Source of the DNA: Chitinophagaceae bacterium
Lineage (GTDB): Bacteria > Bacteroidota > Bacteroidia > Chitinophagales > Chitinophagaceae
Length of the DNA stretch: 64,000 nt
Assembly: GCA_018335935.1 (NCBI GenBank)
Contig: JAGXRG010000063.1
Coordinates: 87,474 to 151,473 of the forward strand
Reading direction: 5' to 3'
Shown here: positions 47,603 to 59,202 of the stretch, one piece after another
How the letters are laid out: every line of letters begins with the position of its first letter
How positions within the stretch are numbered: the first letter of the stretch is position 1
The notes under the pieces: model-generated
The model's input: only the letters and a program-made list of their open reading frames with translations
Database searches by the model: none
Told to the model about the DNA's origin: nothing
Position numbers and translations under genes: made by a program

Positions 47603-47700
47603 TTTGTGCAAAATAAGCAGGCTTCAATTTCATAAACAAATATTAAATAGTAAAACAATAGATTTTTTCTTATTTAATAAATGATGGATAATTTTGAAAT

Positions 47701-48015
47701 ATGACACTGAAAGGAAAATTAATTGATGATCAAACCCGTTGTGAACACTATCATTCACACCAAGATATTATAGCCATAAAGTTTAAATGTTGTGATACTT
47801 ATTACCCTTGTTTTGAATGTCATCAAGAAACCACAGCTCATCAAACACAAGTTTGGAATAAAAATGAATTTAATACTTTAGCTATTCTTTGTGGAAACTG
47901 TAAGCAAGAAATTTCTATTAAAGAATATTTACTATCCAACCATCAATGTCCAAATTGTAAGGCCAAATTCAATCCAAAATGTAACAATCATTATCATTTG
48001 TATTTTGAAGTCTAA
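47701..48015 (+). CDS. CHY-type zinc-finger protein
   Basis: A 104-residue protein dominated by Cys/His metal ligands: CEHYHSHQDIIAIKFKCC, PCFECH, CGNCK and CPNCKAKFNPKCNNHYHLYF. This is the bacterial CHY zinc-finger family, small proteins binding several zinc ions; their molecular role is unclear. The ATG at 47701 fits the family start. It is divergent from the his operon and followed by a symporter gene. Confidence 0.88.
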   Translation: MTLKGKLIDDQTRCEHYHSHQDIIAIKFKCCDTYYPCFECHQETTAHQTQVWNKNEFNTLAILCGNCKQEISIKEYLLSNHQCPNCKAKFNPKCNNHYHLYFEV

Positions 48016-48067
48016 ATTTCAATAAATTAATACTTGTTATCTTTTGGCCAATTTTTAAAAACATTTT

Positions 48068-49309
48068 ATGAGAAAAATTCCTTTGCATTGGCAAATTTTT
48101 ATTGGACTATTTATTGGTATATTATTTGGATATTTTTTTACCGATTATGTTTTTCTCATTTCATGGATGGGAACCGTTTTTTTAAAACTGCTAAAAATGA
48201 TTATTATGCCTTTACTGTTATTCTCAGTAATGGCTGGTATTATAAACGTAGGCAATCCTGCTGGTTTAGGCAGACTCGGTTTAAAAACTATTAGTTATTA
48301 TGTGGGCTCAAGCTTAGCAGCTATTTGTACTGGTTTATTAATCGTAAACCTGATGCAACCTGGCGTAGGAGCCGATTTAGGCTTTAATCAACCTGTTGAG
48401 GGGCTAGCTGCTGCAGGAGATAATTTTGGCCAAACTTTATTAAATATTATTCCAGAAAATATTTTCAAAGCCTTAGCAAGTGGCAGCATGTTGTCGGTTA
48501 TTTTCTTTTCAGTCTTATCCGGAATTTTTATAACTCAATTACAGAACGATTATAAAAATATGATTACAAAAGGAGTGAATGCTGGATTTGATTTGATCAT
48601 GAAAATAACTCAATTCATCATTAAGTTTACACCTTATGGTGTAATGGGCATTATTGCAGTAGTTGTTGCAGATAATATGGGCGAAGAGGGTGCTTTAGGT
48701 TCTGTTTTTTTAAGATTAGGTAAATACATGCTTACTGTGATAATAGCTCTATCAATACATGCTTTTATTACTTTACCATTGGCATTAAGATTTATTGGAA
48801 AAGTAAATCCAATAAAACATTTTAAAGCCATGACTACACCTTTACTTACAGCATTTTCAACTTCATCTTCTTCGGCTACTTTACCTCTTTCTATGACTGC
48901 ATTAGAAAAAGAAGCTGGTGTTTCTAATAAAGTAACCAGTTTTGTTTTACCACTTGGGGCTACTATCAACATGGATGGAACTGCTTTATACGAATGTGTT
49001 GCAGCAATTTTTATAGCTCAAGCTTATGGCATTGATTTATCTGCTATGCAACAAGTAATTGTTGTACTTACTGCATTATTAGCTTCAATTGGTGCTGCTG
49101 GAATTCCTATGGCAGGTTTAGTAATGATTAGTGTGGTACTTTCTGCAGTAGGTTTACCACTAGAAGGTGTTGGACTTATTATAGCAGTGGATAGAATTTT
49201 AGATATGTTTAGAACAGCCACAAATGTTTGGAGTGATACTTCAGGAGCTTCTTTAATTGCTTCTAGTGAAGGTGAAACACTCAATACAAGTATTAGTAAA
49301 CATTCGTAA
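48068..49309 (+). CDS. Dicarboxylate/amino acid:cation symporter (DAACS family)
   Basis: GltP/GltPh-type elevator transporter driven by Na+ or H+. The re-entrant loop HP1 reads FSTSSSSATLPLSM and the transport-core motif is GATINMDGTALYECV, with a second hairpin around ASIGAAGIPMAGLVM. About eight membrane segments are apparent. Length 413 is normal. Likely substrates are glutamate, aspartate or C4-dicarboxylates; sequence alone does not decide. Confidence 0.92.
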   Translation: MRKIPLHWQIFIGLFIGILFGYFFTDYVFLISWMGTVFLKLLKMIIMPLLLFSVMAGIINVGNPAGLGRLGLKTISYYVGSSLAAICTGLLIVNLMQPGVGADLGFNQPVEGLAAAGDNFGQTLLNIIPENIFKALASGSMLSVIFFSVLSGIFITQLQNDYKNMITKGVNAGFDLIMKITQFIIKFTPYGVMGIIAVVVADNMGEEGALGSVFLRLGKYMLTVIIALSIHAFITLPLALRFIGKVNPIKHFKAMTTPLLTAFSTSSSSATLPLSMTALEKEAGVSNKVTSFVLPLGATINMDGTALYECVAAIFIAQAYGIDLSAMQQVIVVLTALLASIGAAGIPMAGLVMISVVLSAVGLPLEGVGLIIAVDRILDMFRTATNVWSDTSGASLIASSEGETLNTSISKHS

Positions 49310-49435
49310 AAACTAAAGAACTATCCCTTTTTCACATATTGACTACTTTAATTTTTTAATTGTTTTTTAATATTTATTTATTGTTTATTAATAATTAATT
49401 ACTGATATTTGTTAAATAATTAAAATATTGTAACC

Positions 49436-49972
49436 ATGTCACAATCAAACAACATAGTTTTTAAAGGATTATACATAATAGCTTGGATCATTTTTATAGG
49501 CTTATGCATAGAAGCAGGAGGCTTAATCGTCAATTTTATTTTTAGTATTTACAACCCAGCATTTGTTGGGCATTTGTATCAAAAGCTCGACTTAAGCCAA
49601 ATGTATCTTCAAAGCAAATGGGCTTTTTTTGGTATGTATAGCTTTATTTTAAGTATTGCAATTTTAAAAGCCATTCTATTTTATATTGTAATTAGGCTAA
49701 TCAATAAGTTAGATTTAACTCAACCCTTCAATAACTATGTTTCTCAACAAATTACTTTAATAAGTTATTATACTTTAACAATTGGGCTATTTGGTCATGT
49801 AGCTCGACAAATTGCTAAAAACATGGAACAACATGGACTAGAAGTAAATTCTTTAAACCAATTTTGGCCCGATAGTCAAGCATTTATTTTAATGGCAGCA
49901 ATAATATATGTTATTGCAAGCATATTTAAAAGAGGAATAGAAATACAATCTGAAAACGAATTAACTGTATAA
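49436..49972 (+). CDS. DUF2975 membrane protein
   Basis: A 178-residue protein with four predicted membrane helices and a short polar C-terminus (KRGIEIQSENELTV). This pattern, and the tiny Xre-type regulator gene starting one base after its stop, match the DUF2975/YozG pair found widely in Firmicutes and Bacteroidota. The function is unknown; some are thought to be sensors or partners of the adjacent regulator. The preceding 126 bases are very A/T-rich with no recognisable signal. Confidence 0.75.
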   Translation: MSQSNNIVFKGLYIIAWIIFIGLCIEAGGLIVNFIFSIYNPAFVGHLYQKLDLSQMYLQSKWAFFGMYSFILSIAILKAILFYIVIRLINKLDLTQPFNNYVSQQITLISYYTLTIGLFGHVARQIAKNMEQHGLEVNSLNQFWPDSQAFILMAAIIYVIASIFKRGIEIQSENELTV

Positions 49973-49973
49973 T

Positions 49974-50180
49974 ATGTCAATAATTGTTAACCTAGATGTA
50001 ATGATGGCAAAAAGAAAGATGTCTCTAAATGAACTTTCTGAAAAAGTTGACATAACACTTTCAAATTTATCAATCTTAAAAACTGGTAAAGCAAAAGCCA
50101 TACGCTTTAGCACTTTAGAAGCCATTTGTAAAGCTTTAGAATGCCAACCAGGTGATTTATTAGAATTTAAGTTTGAATAA
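49974..50180 (+). CDS. Small Xre/YozG-like helix-turn-helix regulator
   Basis: A 68-residue protein that is almost entirely one Cro/CI-type HTH: MMAKRKMSLNELSEKVDITLSNLSILKTGKAKAIRFSTLEAICKALECQPGDLLEF. It fits the YozG group paired with DUF2975. It starts one base after the upstream stop and is surely cotranscribed. It probably represses its own unit; the operator was not identified. Confidence 0.88.
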   Translation: MSIIVNLDVMMAKRKMSLNELSEKVDITLSNLSILKTGKAKAIRFSTLEAICKALECQPGDLLEFKFE

Positions 50181-50223
50181 ATTAATATTTAAAATAATTT
50201 AGTTTAATATTTTTACCTTTCTA

Positions 50224-50361
50224 ATGATTAAAAAAATGAAAACAAAATTAATTCAATACAAGAAACCGATTATCATTACTTCAGCATTAATAATTTTACA
50301 AGCTATATGGGGCTTTGATCCTAAATTTTGCATCATCAATATTGTGTGGTTATTTGTTTAA
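50224..50361 (+). CDS. Small hypothetical membrane protein (45 residues)
   Basis: The frame from the ATG at 50224 to the TAA at 50359-50361 encodes a basic N-terminus (MIKKMKTKLIQYKKP), one hydrophobic stretch (about 15-30) and an ending GFDPKFCIINIVWLFV. The WGFDP...INIVWLF pattern looks non-random for a short frame and it is in the same direction as both neighbours, 43 bases after the Xre gene. I do not know a function. It could be a small membrane partner of the DUF2975 unit, or noise. Confidence 0.45.
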   Translation: MIKKMKTKLIQYKKPIIITSALIILQAIWGFDPKFCIINIVWLFV

Positions 50362-50415
50362 ATGTAGAAAACACAAATTAAATTCTACAACATTTCATTT
50401 GCTTATATTTGGCAA

Positions 50416-50799
50416 GTGAAAAAATTGGCAACCATATTATTGCTTTTTATTTTTCTTTCTGCAAATACCGAGTTTGGTGAATTGTTTAGATTGCCACTCC
50501 TCGTTCAGCATTATTTTGAACATAGAAATGAAGATGCAAAGATTTCTTTTGCTGAGTTTATAGAGAAACATTACAATGAAGCCAATAATCATGCTTCTAC
50601 AAACAAAGAGCACCAAAAACTTCCATTTAAATCGCATGAAGCAGGATGCTCACAAACCATTTTTGTAGATCAAATTTTTGCCAGTTTTAATTTTCAACAA
50701 AAGATTGAAGTTGAAACCAAATTAGAAATAATAGCAACTTCAGATTTCCATAACTCTCCTCATCTTTCAAGAATTTGGCAGCCGCCAAAATATTCTTGA
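50416..50799 (+). CDS. Exported hypothetical protein upstream of the metal pump
   Basis: The start is GTG at 50416, followed by a signal peptide (KKLATILLLFIFLSANTEFGELFR). The mature part has an HYFEHRNEDAKISFAEFIEKHY stretch, a His-rich patch and a LPFKSHEAGCSQ motif. Similar small proteins with an LPFKxHE motif are often found directly upstream of CzcA/CusA genes in Bacteroidota, so a role in metal handling is plausible but unproven. It has a single Cys and several His as possible ligands. It lies 88 bases before the pump gene. Confidence 0.65.
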   Translation: MKKLATILLLFIFLSANTEFGELFRLPLLVQHYFEHRNEDAKISFAEFIEKHYNEANNHASTNKEHQKLPFKSHEAGCSQTIFVDQIFASFNFQQKIEVETKLEIIATSDFHNSPHLSRIWQPPKYS

Positions 50800-50887
50800 T
50801 ACCTCAATTTAATAGTGCCTTTTGGCTTATGTAATGATTTTTTCTTAGAATCATTACCCATTGTTTCATCTAATTCAAGCAAGTAAT

Positions 50888-53800
50888 ATGCTTAATAATA
50901 TTATAGCGTTCTCTATAAAACAGAAACTCATTATTGGTTTGTTGGTAATAGGTTTAATAGGTGTTGGAATTTACCAAGTAACTAAACTACCTATTGATGC
51001 TGTTCCAGATATTACCAATAATCAAGTACAAGTAATTACCATTACACCCTCTTTAGGAGCCCCTGATGTGGAACGATTGATTACTTTTCCTATTGAACAA
51101 GTCAATACAAATATTCCTGGACTTAAAGAGATCAGAAGTTTCTCAAGGTTTGGATTATCTGTTGTAACTATTGTTTTTGATGATGCCATTGATATTTATT
51201 GGGCCCGACAACAAGTAAATGAAAGATTACAAAAAGCCAAAGAACAAATTCCTAAAGACGTTGGTGCTCCTGAGTTAGCTCCTGTAAGTACAGGTCTAGG
51301 TGAAATTTATCAATACACTGTAAGACCAAAAAAAGGATATGAACAGAAGTATTCTGCAATGGATTTAAGAACCATACAAGATTGGTACATTAGGCGTCAA
51401 TTATTAGGTGTAGAAGGTGTTGCAGAAGTCAGCAGTTTTGGTGGCTTGGTAAAACAATATGAAATAGCAGTAGATCCAGCAAAGCTTTTAGCAAACAATA
51501 TAACTATTAATGATGTTTTTACAGCTTTAGAAAATAACAATCAAAATACAGGTGGAGCTTATATAGAAAAAGGACCAACTGTTTTATTTATTCGTAGTGA
51601 AGGTTTGGTAAAACACCAAGAAGACATTGAAAATATTGTTGTAAAAAACTTAAGCAACGGCACACCATTACTCATTAAAGACATTGCTAATATAGGTTTT
51701 GGCAGTGCAACCAGATATGGAGCTTTAACATATAACGGAACCTCGCAGGTTTCTGGTGCAGTAGTTTTAATGCTTAAAGGTGCTAACAGTAATATTGTTA
51801 TTAAGAATATAAAAGAACGAATTAAAAAAATAGAAAAAACCTTACCAGAAGGTGTAATGATAGATCCATTTTTAGATAGAACTAAAATGGTTAACAACTC
51901 TATTACTACTGTTACAAAAAATTTATTCGAAGGTGCTTTAATTGTTGTATTTGTTTTAGTACTTTTTTTAGGAAACTATAGAGCTGGTTTTATAGTGGCT
52001 TCTGTAATTCCACTTTCCATGCTTTTTGCTATTACACTAATGAATCTATTTGGGGTAAGTGGTAATTTAATGAGTTTAGGTGCATTAGATTTTGGACTAA
52101 TTGTAGATGGTGCTGTAATTATTGTTGAAGCTGTAATGCATAAACTAACACATCAAAGAAAAAATAATAATAAATTACATTTCACTCAACATGAAATGGA
52201 CACTGAAGTAAAACAGGCATCCAGCAAAATGATGAGCAGTGCTGTATTTGGTCAAATAATTATATTAATTGTTTATCTACCCATATTAACACTTCAAGGA
52301 ATAGAAGGCAAGATGTTTAAACCCATGGCACAAACAGTAGCATTTGCATTAATTGGTGCATTTATTTTATCGTTAACTTATATACCTATGATGAGTGCTT
52401 TGTTTTTAAGTAAACAAAAAACATATAAAGAATCATTATCAGACAAATTCATTCCTAAAATTCAATCTTTCTATTCACGTAACTTAAATAAGGCACTACA
52501 AATTCCTAAAACAATTATTGGTGCTGCACTATTACTTTTTACAACATCAATATTTATTTTATTTCAATTAGGAGGAGAATTCTTGCCCTCGCTTCCAGAA
52601 GGTGATTATGCAGTGGAAACAAGAGTATTGCCAGGAAGTAATCTAAATACTTCTATTGATGCAGTTTCTAAAGCATCGAAAATTATTTTATCAAAATTTC
52701 CTGAGGTAGAAAAAGTAATTGGCAAAACTGGAAGTAGTGAAGTACCTACAGACCCTATGCCTTTAGAAGCTACTGATATGATGATTATTTTGAAAGATAG
52801 AAGTGAATGGACATCAGCATCAACCTATGAAGAACTCGAAGAAAAAATGATGAACGAATTAGAAGCAGTACCAGGTGTTACTTTTGGGTTTCAATATCCT
52901 GTTGCCATGCGTTTTAATGAATTAATTTCTGGAGCAAGGCAAGATGTAGTGTGCAAAATTTTTGGTGAAAACCTTGACACACTCTCAAAGTATGCTCAAC
53001 GTTTAGGAAATATTTGCAATACCGTAAAAGGCAGTAGTGCATTATATGTTGAATCAGTAACCGGAATGCCTCAAATTGTTATAAGTTATAATAGATCTAA
53101 CCTATCTCAATATGGCTTAAACATTGCTGCAATAAATAAAACTATTAATACTGCATTTGCAGGAAATGTATGTGGAACCATTTATGAAGACGAAAAAAGA
53201 TTTGACGTAGTTGTAAGATTATTAAAAGACAAAAGAAGTAATTTAGAAGATGTTCAAAATTTATTAATATCAACTGCACAAGGCACACAAATACCTCTTT
53301 CTAATGTGGCTACTGTAGAATTAATAGAAGGACCAAGTCAAATTCAAAGAGAACAAGCACAACGAAGAATTATTGTAGGTTTTAATGCTCGTGGAAGAGA
53401 TGTTCAAAGTATAGTAAATGAGCTAGAAGAAAAAGTGAATCATCAAATAAAACTTCCGCCAGGTTATTATATTACTTATGGTGGTGCTTTCGAAAACCTT
53501 GAAACTGCAAAGAAAAGATTAAGCATTGCTGTTCCGGTTTCTCTAATGCTCATATTCATCATGCTATATTTTGCTTTCAATTCAATTCAACAGAGTTTAT
53601 TAATTTTTACAGCTATCCCACTGTCTGCAATAGGTGGCATAATTGCATTGGCCTTAAGAGGAATGCCTTTTAGCATTTCGGCAGGAATAGGATTTATTGC
53701 ATTATTTGGTGTTGCTGTTTTAAATGGAATTGTATTATTAGCAGAATTTAATGCATTAAAAAAAGAAAATATTTTTTCATTAAAAGAAGTAGTAATTAAG

Positions 53801-55237
53801 GGTACTGCAAACAGACTAAGACCTGTTCTCATGACTGCTTTAGTTGCCTCTCTTGGTTTTTTACCAATGGCATTAAGTAATGGAGAAGGTGCAGAAGTAC
53901 AACGACCATTAGCAACTGTAGTTATTGGAGGTTTATTAGTAGCCACTTTATTAACCTTATTTGTATTACCAATTTTATATATTATGTTTCAAAAAAGCTT
54001 ATCAACTAAAATTACAAACCCTGTAAAAAGTTTGTTAATATGTATTGTAATATTGGGTAATAACAATCTTTCAATTGCACAACAACCAATTACACTTAAA
54101 GCAGCTTTGGACACTGCCCTTAAAAACAATTTGCATCTAAAAAATGAACGACTAAAATCCATTTATCACGAAAAATTAATTGCTACTGCTAAAAACATTC
54201 CTTCAACTAATGTTTCAACTGAATTGGGCCAGTTTAATAGTTTCTTTATTGATAGTAAAATTGGCATTGCTCAAACACTCAGTTTGCCTAAAGTTTACAA
54301 TGGTCAAAAATCTTTATTAACAGAAGAGTTTAAAAGCAGTGTGCTTGAAGTTGGATTAAAAGAACAACAACTAAAACAGCAGCTCACTCAAATTTTTTAT
54401 GAGCTTTTATTTCTAAAAGAAAAAAAGAAAGTGCTATTACAACAAGATAGTTTATATCTTGAATTTTTACGAGTAGCAAGTTTACGATTCGATAAAGGAG
54501 AAACCAACATTTTAGAAAAAGCAACAGCAGAAAATCAAAAAAGTCAGATTGCTTTACAACTACTACAACTACAGCAAGACTATGAACTCTTACAATTACA
54601 GTTTCACCTTTTATTAAATAGCACATCAGAATTTGTTCCAGTAGAGCCAAGTCTAAAACTAAACATTGAATATTCTGAAGAAAAATTAATTGCAAATCAT
54701 CCTTTACTTCAATATTTAAAACAACAACAACAAGTTGCATTAGCTCAAACACAAATGGAACAACTAAAACTTTTACCAGAAATTACTTTGGGCTACAATA
54801 TTATGTCTATGAGAGGTACAGGTGCTGATGATAAAGTATATAATAGCACACCAAAATTTCAATCTATACAAATCGGCTTAGGCATTCCAATTTTTAATAC
54901 TGCACAAAAAGCAAAAATTAATGCGTTTAAATTAAATGAAACCATTGTAAATAATGAATATGAAGCTCAGCAAAAACAAATAGACATACAATTTAAAAGC
55001 AATCTGGCTACCTACCAAAAACAACTAAAAATTGTTTCTTATATGGAGACTCATTCACTCAACATTGCAAATACAATAACTAAAACAGCTACTAAACAAT
55101 TTACAAGTGGAGATATTAATTACTTAGAATGGATACAATTAATGAATCAATCAGTAACGATTCAAAATGACTATTTAGAGGCAATAAAAAACTTGAACAC
55201 AACCATTATACAAATCAATACATTCATCAATAAATAA
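50888..55237 (+). CDS. czcA: CzcA-type metal efflux RND pump fused to a TolC-like domain
   Basis: Residues 1-1035 are a heavy-metal RND pump with 12 membrane helices. Helix 4 reads D401-FGLIV-D407-GAVIIV-E414, matching CzcA D402/D408/E415, so divalent ions (Zn, Co, Cd, Ni) are favoured over Cu(I)/Ag(I). Residues about 1043-1062 form a second hydrophobic, signal-peptide-like segment ending SIAQQ, and 1065-1449 is an outer-membrane efflux (TolC) domain of long heptad helices. I use the ATG at 50888 rather than a TTG nine codons upstream. Pump/TolC fusions of about 1450 residues recur in Bacteroidota; separation after synthesis is inference. Confidence 0.92.
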   Translation: MLNNIIAFSIKQKLIIGLLVIGLIGVGIYQVTKLPIDAVPDITNNQVQVITITPSLGAPDVERLITFPIEQVNTNIPGLKEIRSFSRFGLSVVTIVFDDAIDIYWARQQVNERLQKAKEQIPKDVGAPELAPVSTGLGEIYQYTVRPKKGYEQKYSAMDLRTIQDWYIRRQLLGVEGVAEVSSFGGLVKQYEIAVDPAKLLANNITINDVFTALENNNQNTGGAYIEKGPTVLFIRSEGLVKHQEDIENIVVKNLSNGTPLLIKDIANIGFGSATRYGALTYNGTSQVSGAVVLMLKGANSNIVIKNIKERIKKIEKTLPEGVMIDPFLDRTKMVNNSITTVTKNLFEGALIVVFVLVLFLGNYRAGFIVASVIPLSMLFAITLMNLFGVSGNLMSLGALDFGLIVDGAVIIVEAVMHKLTHQRKNNNKLHFTQHEMDTEVKQASSKMMSSAVFGQIIILIVYLPILTLQGIEGKMFKPMAQTVAFALIGAFILSLTYIPMMSALFLSKQKTYKESLSDKFIPKIQSFYSRNLNKALQIPKTIIGAALLLFTTSIFILFQLGGEFLPSLPEGDYAVETRVLPGSNLNTSIDAVSKASKIILSKFPEVEKVIGKTGSSEVPTDPMPLEATDMMIILKDRSEWTSASTYEELEEKMMNELEAVPGVTFGFQYPVAMRFNELISGARQDVVCKIFGENLDTLSKYAQRLGNICNTVKGSSALYVESVTGMPQIVISYNRSNLSQYGLNIAAINKTINTAFAGNVCGTIYEDEKRFDVVVRLLKDKRSNLEDVQNLLISTAQGTQIPLSNVATVELIEGPSQIQREQAQRRIIVGFNARGRDVQSIVNELEEKVNHQIKLPPGYYITYGGAFENLETAKKRLSIAVPVSLMLIFIMLYFAFNSIQQSLLIFTAIPLSAIGGIIALALRGMPFSISAGIGFIALFGVAVLNGIVLLAEFNALKKENIFSLKEVVIKGTANRLRPVLMTALVASLGFLPMALSNGEGAEVQRPLATVVIGGLLVATLLTLFVLPILYIMFQKSLSTKITNPVKSLLICIVILGNNNLSIAQQPITLKAALDTALKNNLHLKNERLKSIYHEKLIATAKNIPSTNVSTELGQFNSFFIDSKIGIAQTLSLPKVYNGQKSLLTEEFKSSVLEVGLKEQQLKQQLTQIFYELLFLKEKKKVLLQQDSLYLEFLRVASLRFDKGETNILEKATAENQKSQIALQLLQLQQDYELLQLQFHLLLNSTSEFVPVEPSLKLNIEYSEEKLIANHPLLQYLKQQQQVALAQTQMEQLKLLPEITLGYNIMSMRGTGADDKVYNSTPKFQSIQIGLGIPIFNTAQKAKINAFKLNETIVNNEYEAQQKQIDIQFKSNLATYQKQLKIVSYMETHSLNIANTITKTATKQFTSGDINYLEWIQLMNQSVTIQNDYLEAIKNLNTTIIQINTFINK

Positions 55238-55247
55238 TTTTGATTAT

Positions 55248-56378
55248 ATGAAAAATATTTTAATCATCTGTAGTTGTTTCTTCTTATTGTCTTGCAAAGA
55301 CACAAAAACAGAAAATAATAATGTTGATACCAATTCAATCGAAAACATTGTAACACTTACAGATGCACAGTTAAAAAATGCAGGAATTGAATTGGGTAAA
55401 ATAACATCCAAATCAATTTCATCTATTTTAAAAGTTAATGGAAAAATAGATGTACCACCTCAGAACATTGTTTCTATTAGTGTGCCTTTAGGTGGATACT
55501 TAAAATCAAGTAAACTATTACAAGGCATGCACGTTAATAAAGGAGAGATTTTGGGTGTAATGGAAGACCAGCAATACATTCAACTACAACAAGATTATTT
55601 AACAGCCAAAGCTCAATTTAACTTTATTGAAAGTGAATATAACCGACAAAAAGAATTAAATATTGGCAAAGCCACTAGCGACAAAATTTTTGAACAAACA
55701 AAATCGAACTATCAAACACAATTAATTTTAATAAAATCTTTAGAAGAGAAACTTAGATTAATTGGACTGAACCCTAATAAAATTGATGTCAATCATATTT
55801 CCAGAAGCATAAACATTTACTCTCCTATTAATGGGTTTGTTTCTGCAGTAAATGTAAATATTGGCAAGTATGTAAATCCGGCAGATGTGTTGTTCGAATT
55901 AGTGAATCCAACAGATATTCATTTAGCATTAAATATTTTTGAAAAAGATGTAGATAAACTATTTATTGGACAAAAGCTCATTGCTTACAACAACAATAAG
56001 CCCAACAAAAAATATCAATGCGATATTATTTTAATTAGTAAAAATTTGAATAAAGAAAGAAGTGCAGAAGTGCATTGTCATTTTGACCAATATGATAAAA
56101 GCTTGTTACCCGGAATGTTTATGAATGCTGAAATTGAAATACAATCAAATAAACATAATGTATTACCAAGTGATGCTATTGTAAGATACCAGAATCAACA
56201 ATATGTATTCATTAGCCAACCCAATAACCAATTTGAAATGGTACCAATTGAAACATTAGATAGTGAACATGGATATACTGCCATAGAAATAGATGAAAAA
56301 TATGTAAGAGATAATTTTGTAATCAAAGGTGCTTATACCTTACTCATGAAAATGAAAAACACTGAGGAGGAAGAGTAA
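55248..56378 (+). CDS. czcB: CzcB-type periplasmic adaptor lipoprotein
   Basis: Membrane-fusion protein linking the RND pump to the outer-membrane channel. Its signal peptide ends at lipobox LLSC with C16, so it should be lipid-anchored. A barrel-sandwich (lipoyl-like) domain surrounds an alpha-hairpin (about 105-180, QQDYLTAKAQFNFIESEYNRQKEL), with SPINGFVSAVNVNIGKYV on the return strand. Length 376 is normal. It lies 10 bases after czcA; pump, channel and adaptor are thus made from one transcript. Confidence 0.92.
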   Translation: MKNILIICSCFFLLSCKDTKTENNNVDTNSIENIVTLTDAQLKNAGIELGKITSKSISSILKVNGKIDVPPQNIVSISVPLGGYLKSSKLLQGMHVNKGEILGVMEDQQYIQLQQDYLTAKAQFNFIESEYNRQKELNIGKATSDKIFEQTKSNYQTQLILIKSLEEKLRLIGLNPNKIDVNHISRSINIYSPINGFVSAVNVNIGKYVNPADVLFELVNPTDIHLALNIFEKDVDKLFIGQKLIAYNNNKPNKKYQCDIILISKNLNKERSAEVHCHFDQYDKSLLPGMFMNAEIEIQSNKHNVLPSDAIVRYQNQQYVFISQPNNQFEMVPIETLDSEHGYTAIEIDEKYVRDNFVIKGAYTLLMKMKNTEEEE

Positions 56379-56438
56379 ATTTATCATCTTTTGTTTTTAT
56401 ATGATTGAAATATAAATAAATTTCTAAACGAGAATCAT

Positions 56439-56446
56439 TATCTTTG
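56439..56446 (+). promoter_or_regulatory. Putative -7 element for the perR-like/katG unit
   Basis: TATCTTTG matches TAnnTTTG exactly and lies 28 bases before the regulator ATG. No convincing -33 element is present at the normal spacing. An A/T-rich dyad (GAATCATTATC...AATTATCATC) around it could hold a Fur/PerR-type operator, but no clear 7-1-7 palindrome was found. Confidence 0.4.
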
Positions 56447-56474
56447 CAGAACAATTATCATCTACAATCTATTC

Positions 56475-56888
56475 ATGATTCAAACATTCATCCATCAATT
56501 AAAAGAAAAAGGACTTAAAGTAACGCCCCAACGTTCAGCTATTTATGAAGCTATTGTAAAACTCAATAATCATCCAACTGCTGAAAATATAATTGACTAT
56601 GTAAAAGCCAACTATCCCAATATTTCTGTAGGCACTGTATACAAAGTGTTAGACACTTTTGTTGAAAACGGCTTACTAAAAAAAGTGAAAACTGAAAAAG
56701 ATATCATGCGTTACGATGCTTTCACCAAAAACCATCATCATTTATATTGTGCAGAAACAGATCGTATAGAAGATTTTGAAGACGATAAGTTAACAGAGAT
56801 GATTACAAATTATTTTCAAACTCATAAAATAAAAAATTTCAACATCCAAGATATTAAACTTCAAATCACCGGAAAATTTAAAAAATAA
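56475..56888 (+). CDS. perR: Fur-family repressor of PerR type
   Basis: Winged-helix metalloregulator. Regulatory-site ligands H33, D81, H87, H89 and D100 align with B. subtilis PerR H37, D85, H91, H93 and D104 at a constant offset of 4; the last Asp is the PerR hallmark against Glu in Fur. Of the four structural-zinc cysteines only C92 remains; the second is Thr and the C-terminal pair is absent. It lies 12 bases before katG in the same direction, strongly suggesting peroxide-responsive control of katG and itself. Confidence 0.85.
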   Translation: MIQTFIHQLKEKGLKVTPQRSAIYEAIVKLNNHPTAENIIDYVKANYPNISVGTVYKVLDTFVENGLLKKVKTEKDIMRYDAFTKNHHHLYCAETDRIEDFEDDKLTEMITNYFQTHKIKNFNIQDIKLQITGKFKK

Positions 56889-59081
<2,193 letters not shown>

Positions 59082-59100
59082 AATCTTTATCAATACAAAA

Positions 59101-59137
59101 TATAAACCCAATCTAAATTAGATTGGGTTTATATTTT
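59101..59137 (+). terminator. Intrinsic terminator after katG
   Basis: A perfect 14-bp stem, TATAAACCCAATCT (59101-59114) with AGATTGGGTTTATA (59120-59133), around a 5-base loop, followed by TTTT. It lies 19 bases after the katG stop. Confidence 0.9.
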
Positions 59138-59202
59138 AAGATCATAATAAAACATTTAATTTTAATACTCCAATAAAGGAATAAACCAAAACCACACTGA
59201 AC

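Noticed and set aside
50861..50887. TTG start for czcA
   Set aside because: The RND family begins with MLNNIIAFSIKQ; the nine residues before it are unconserved.
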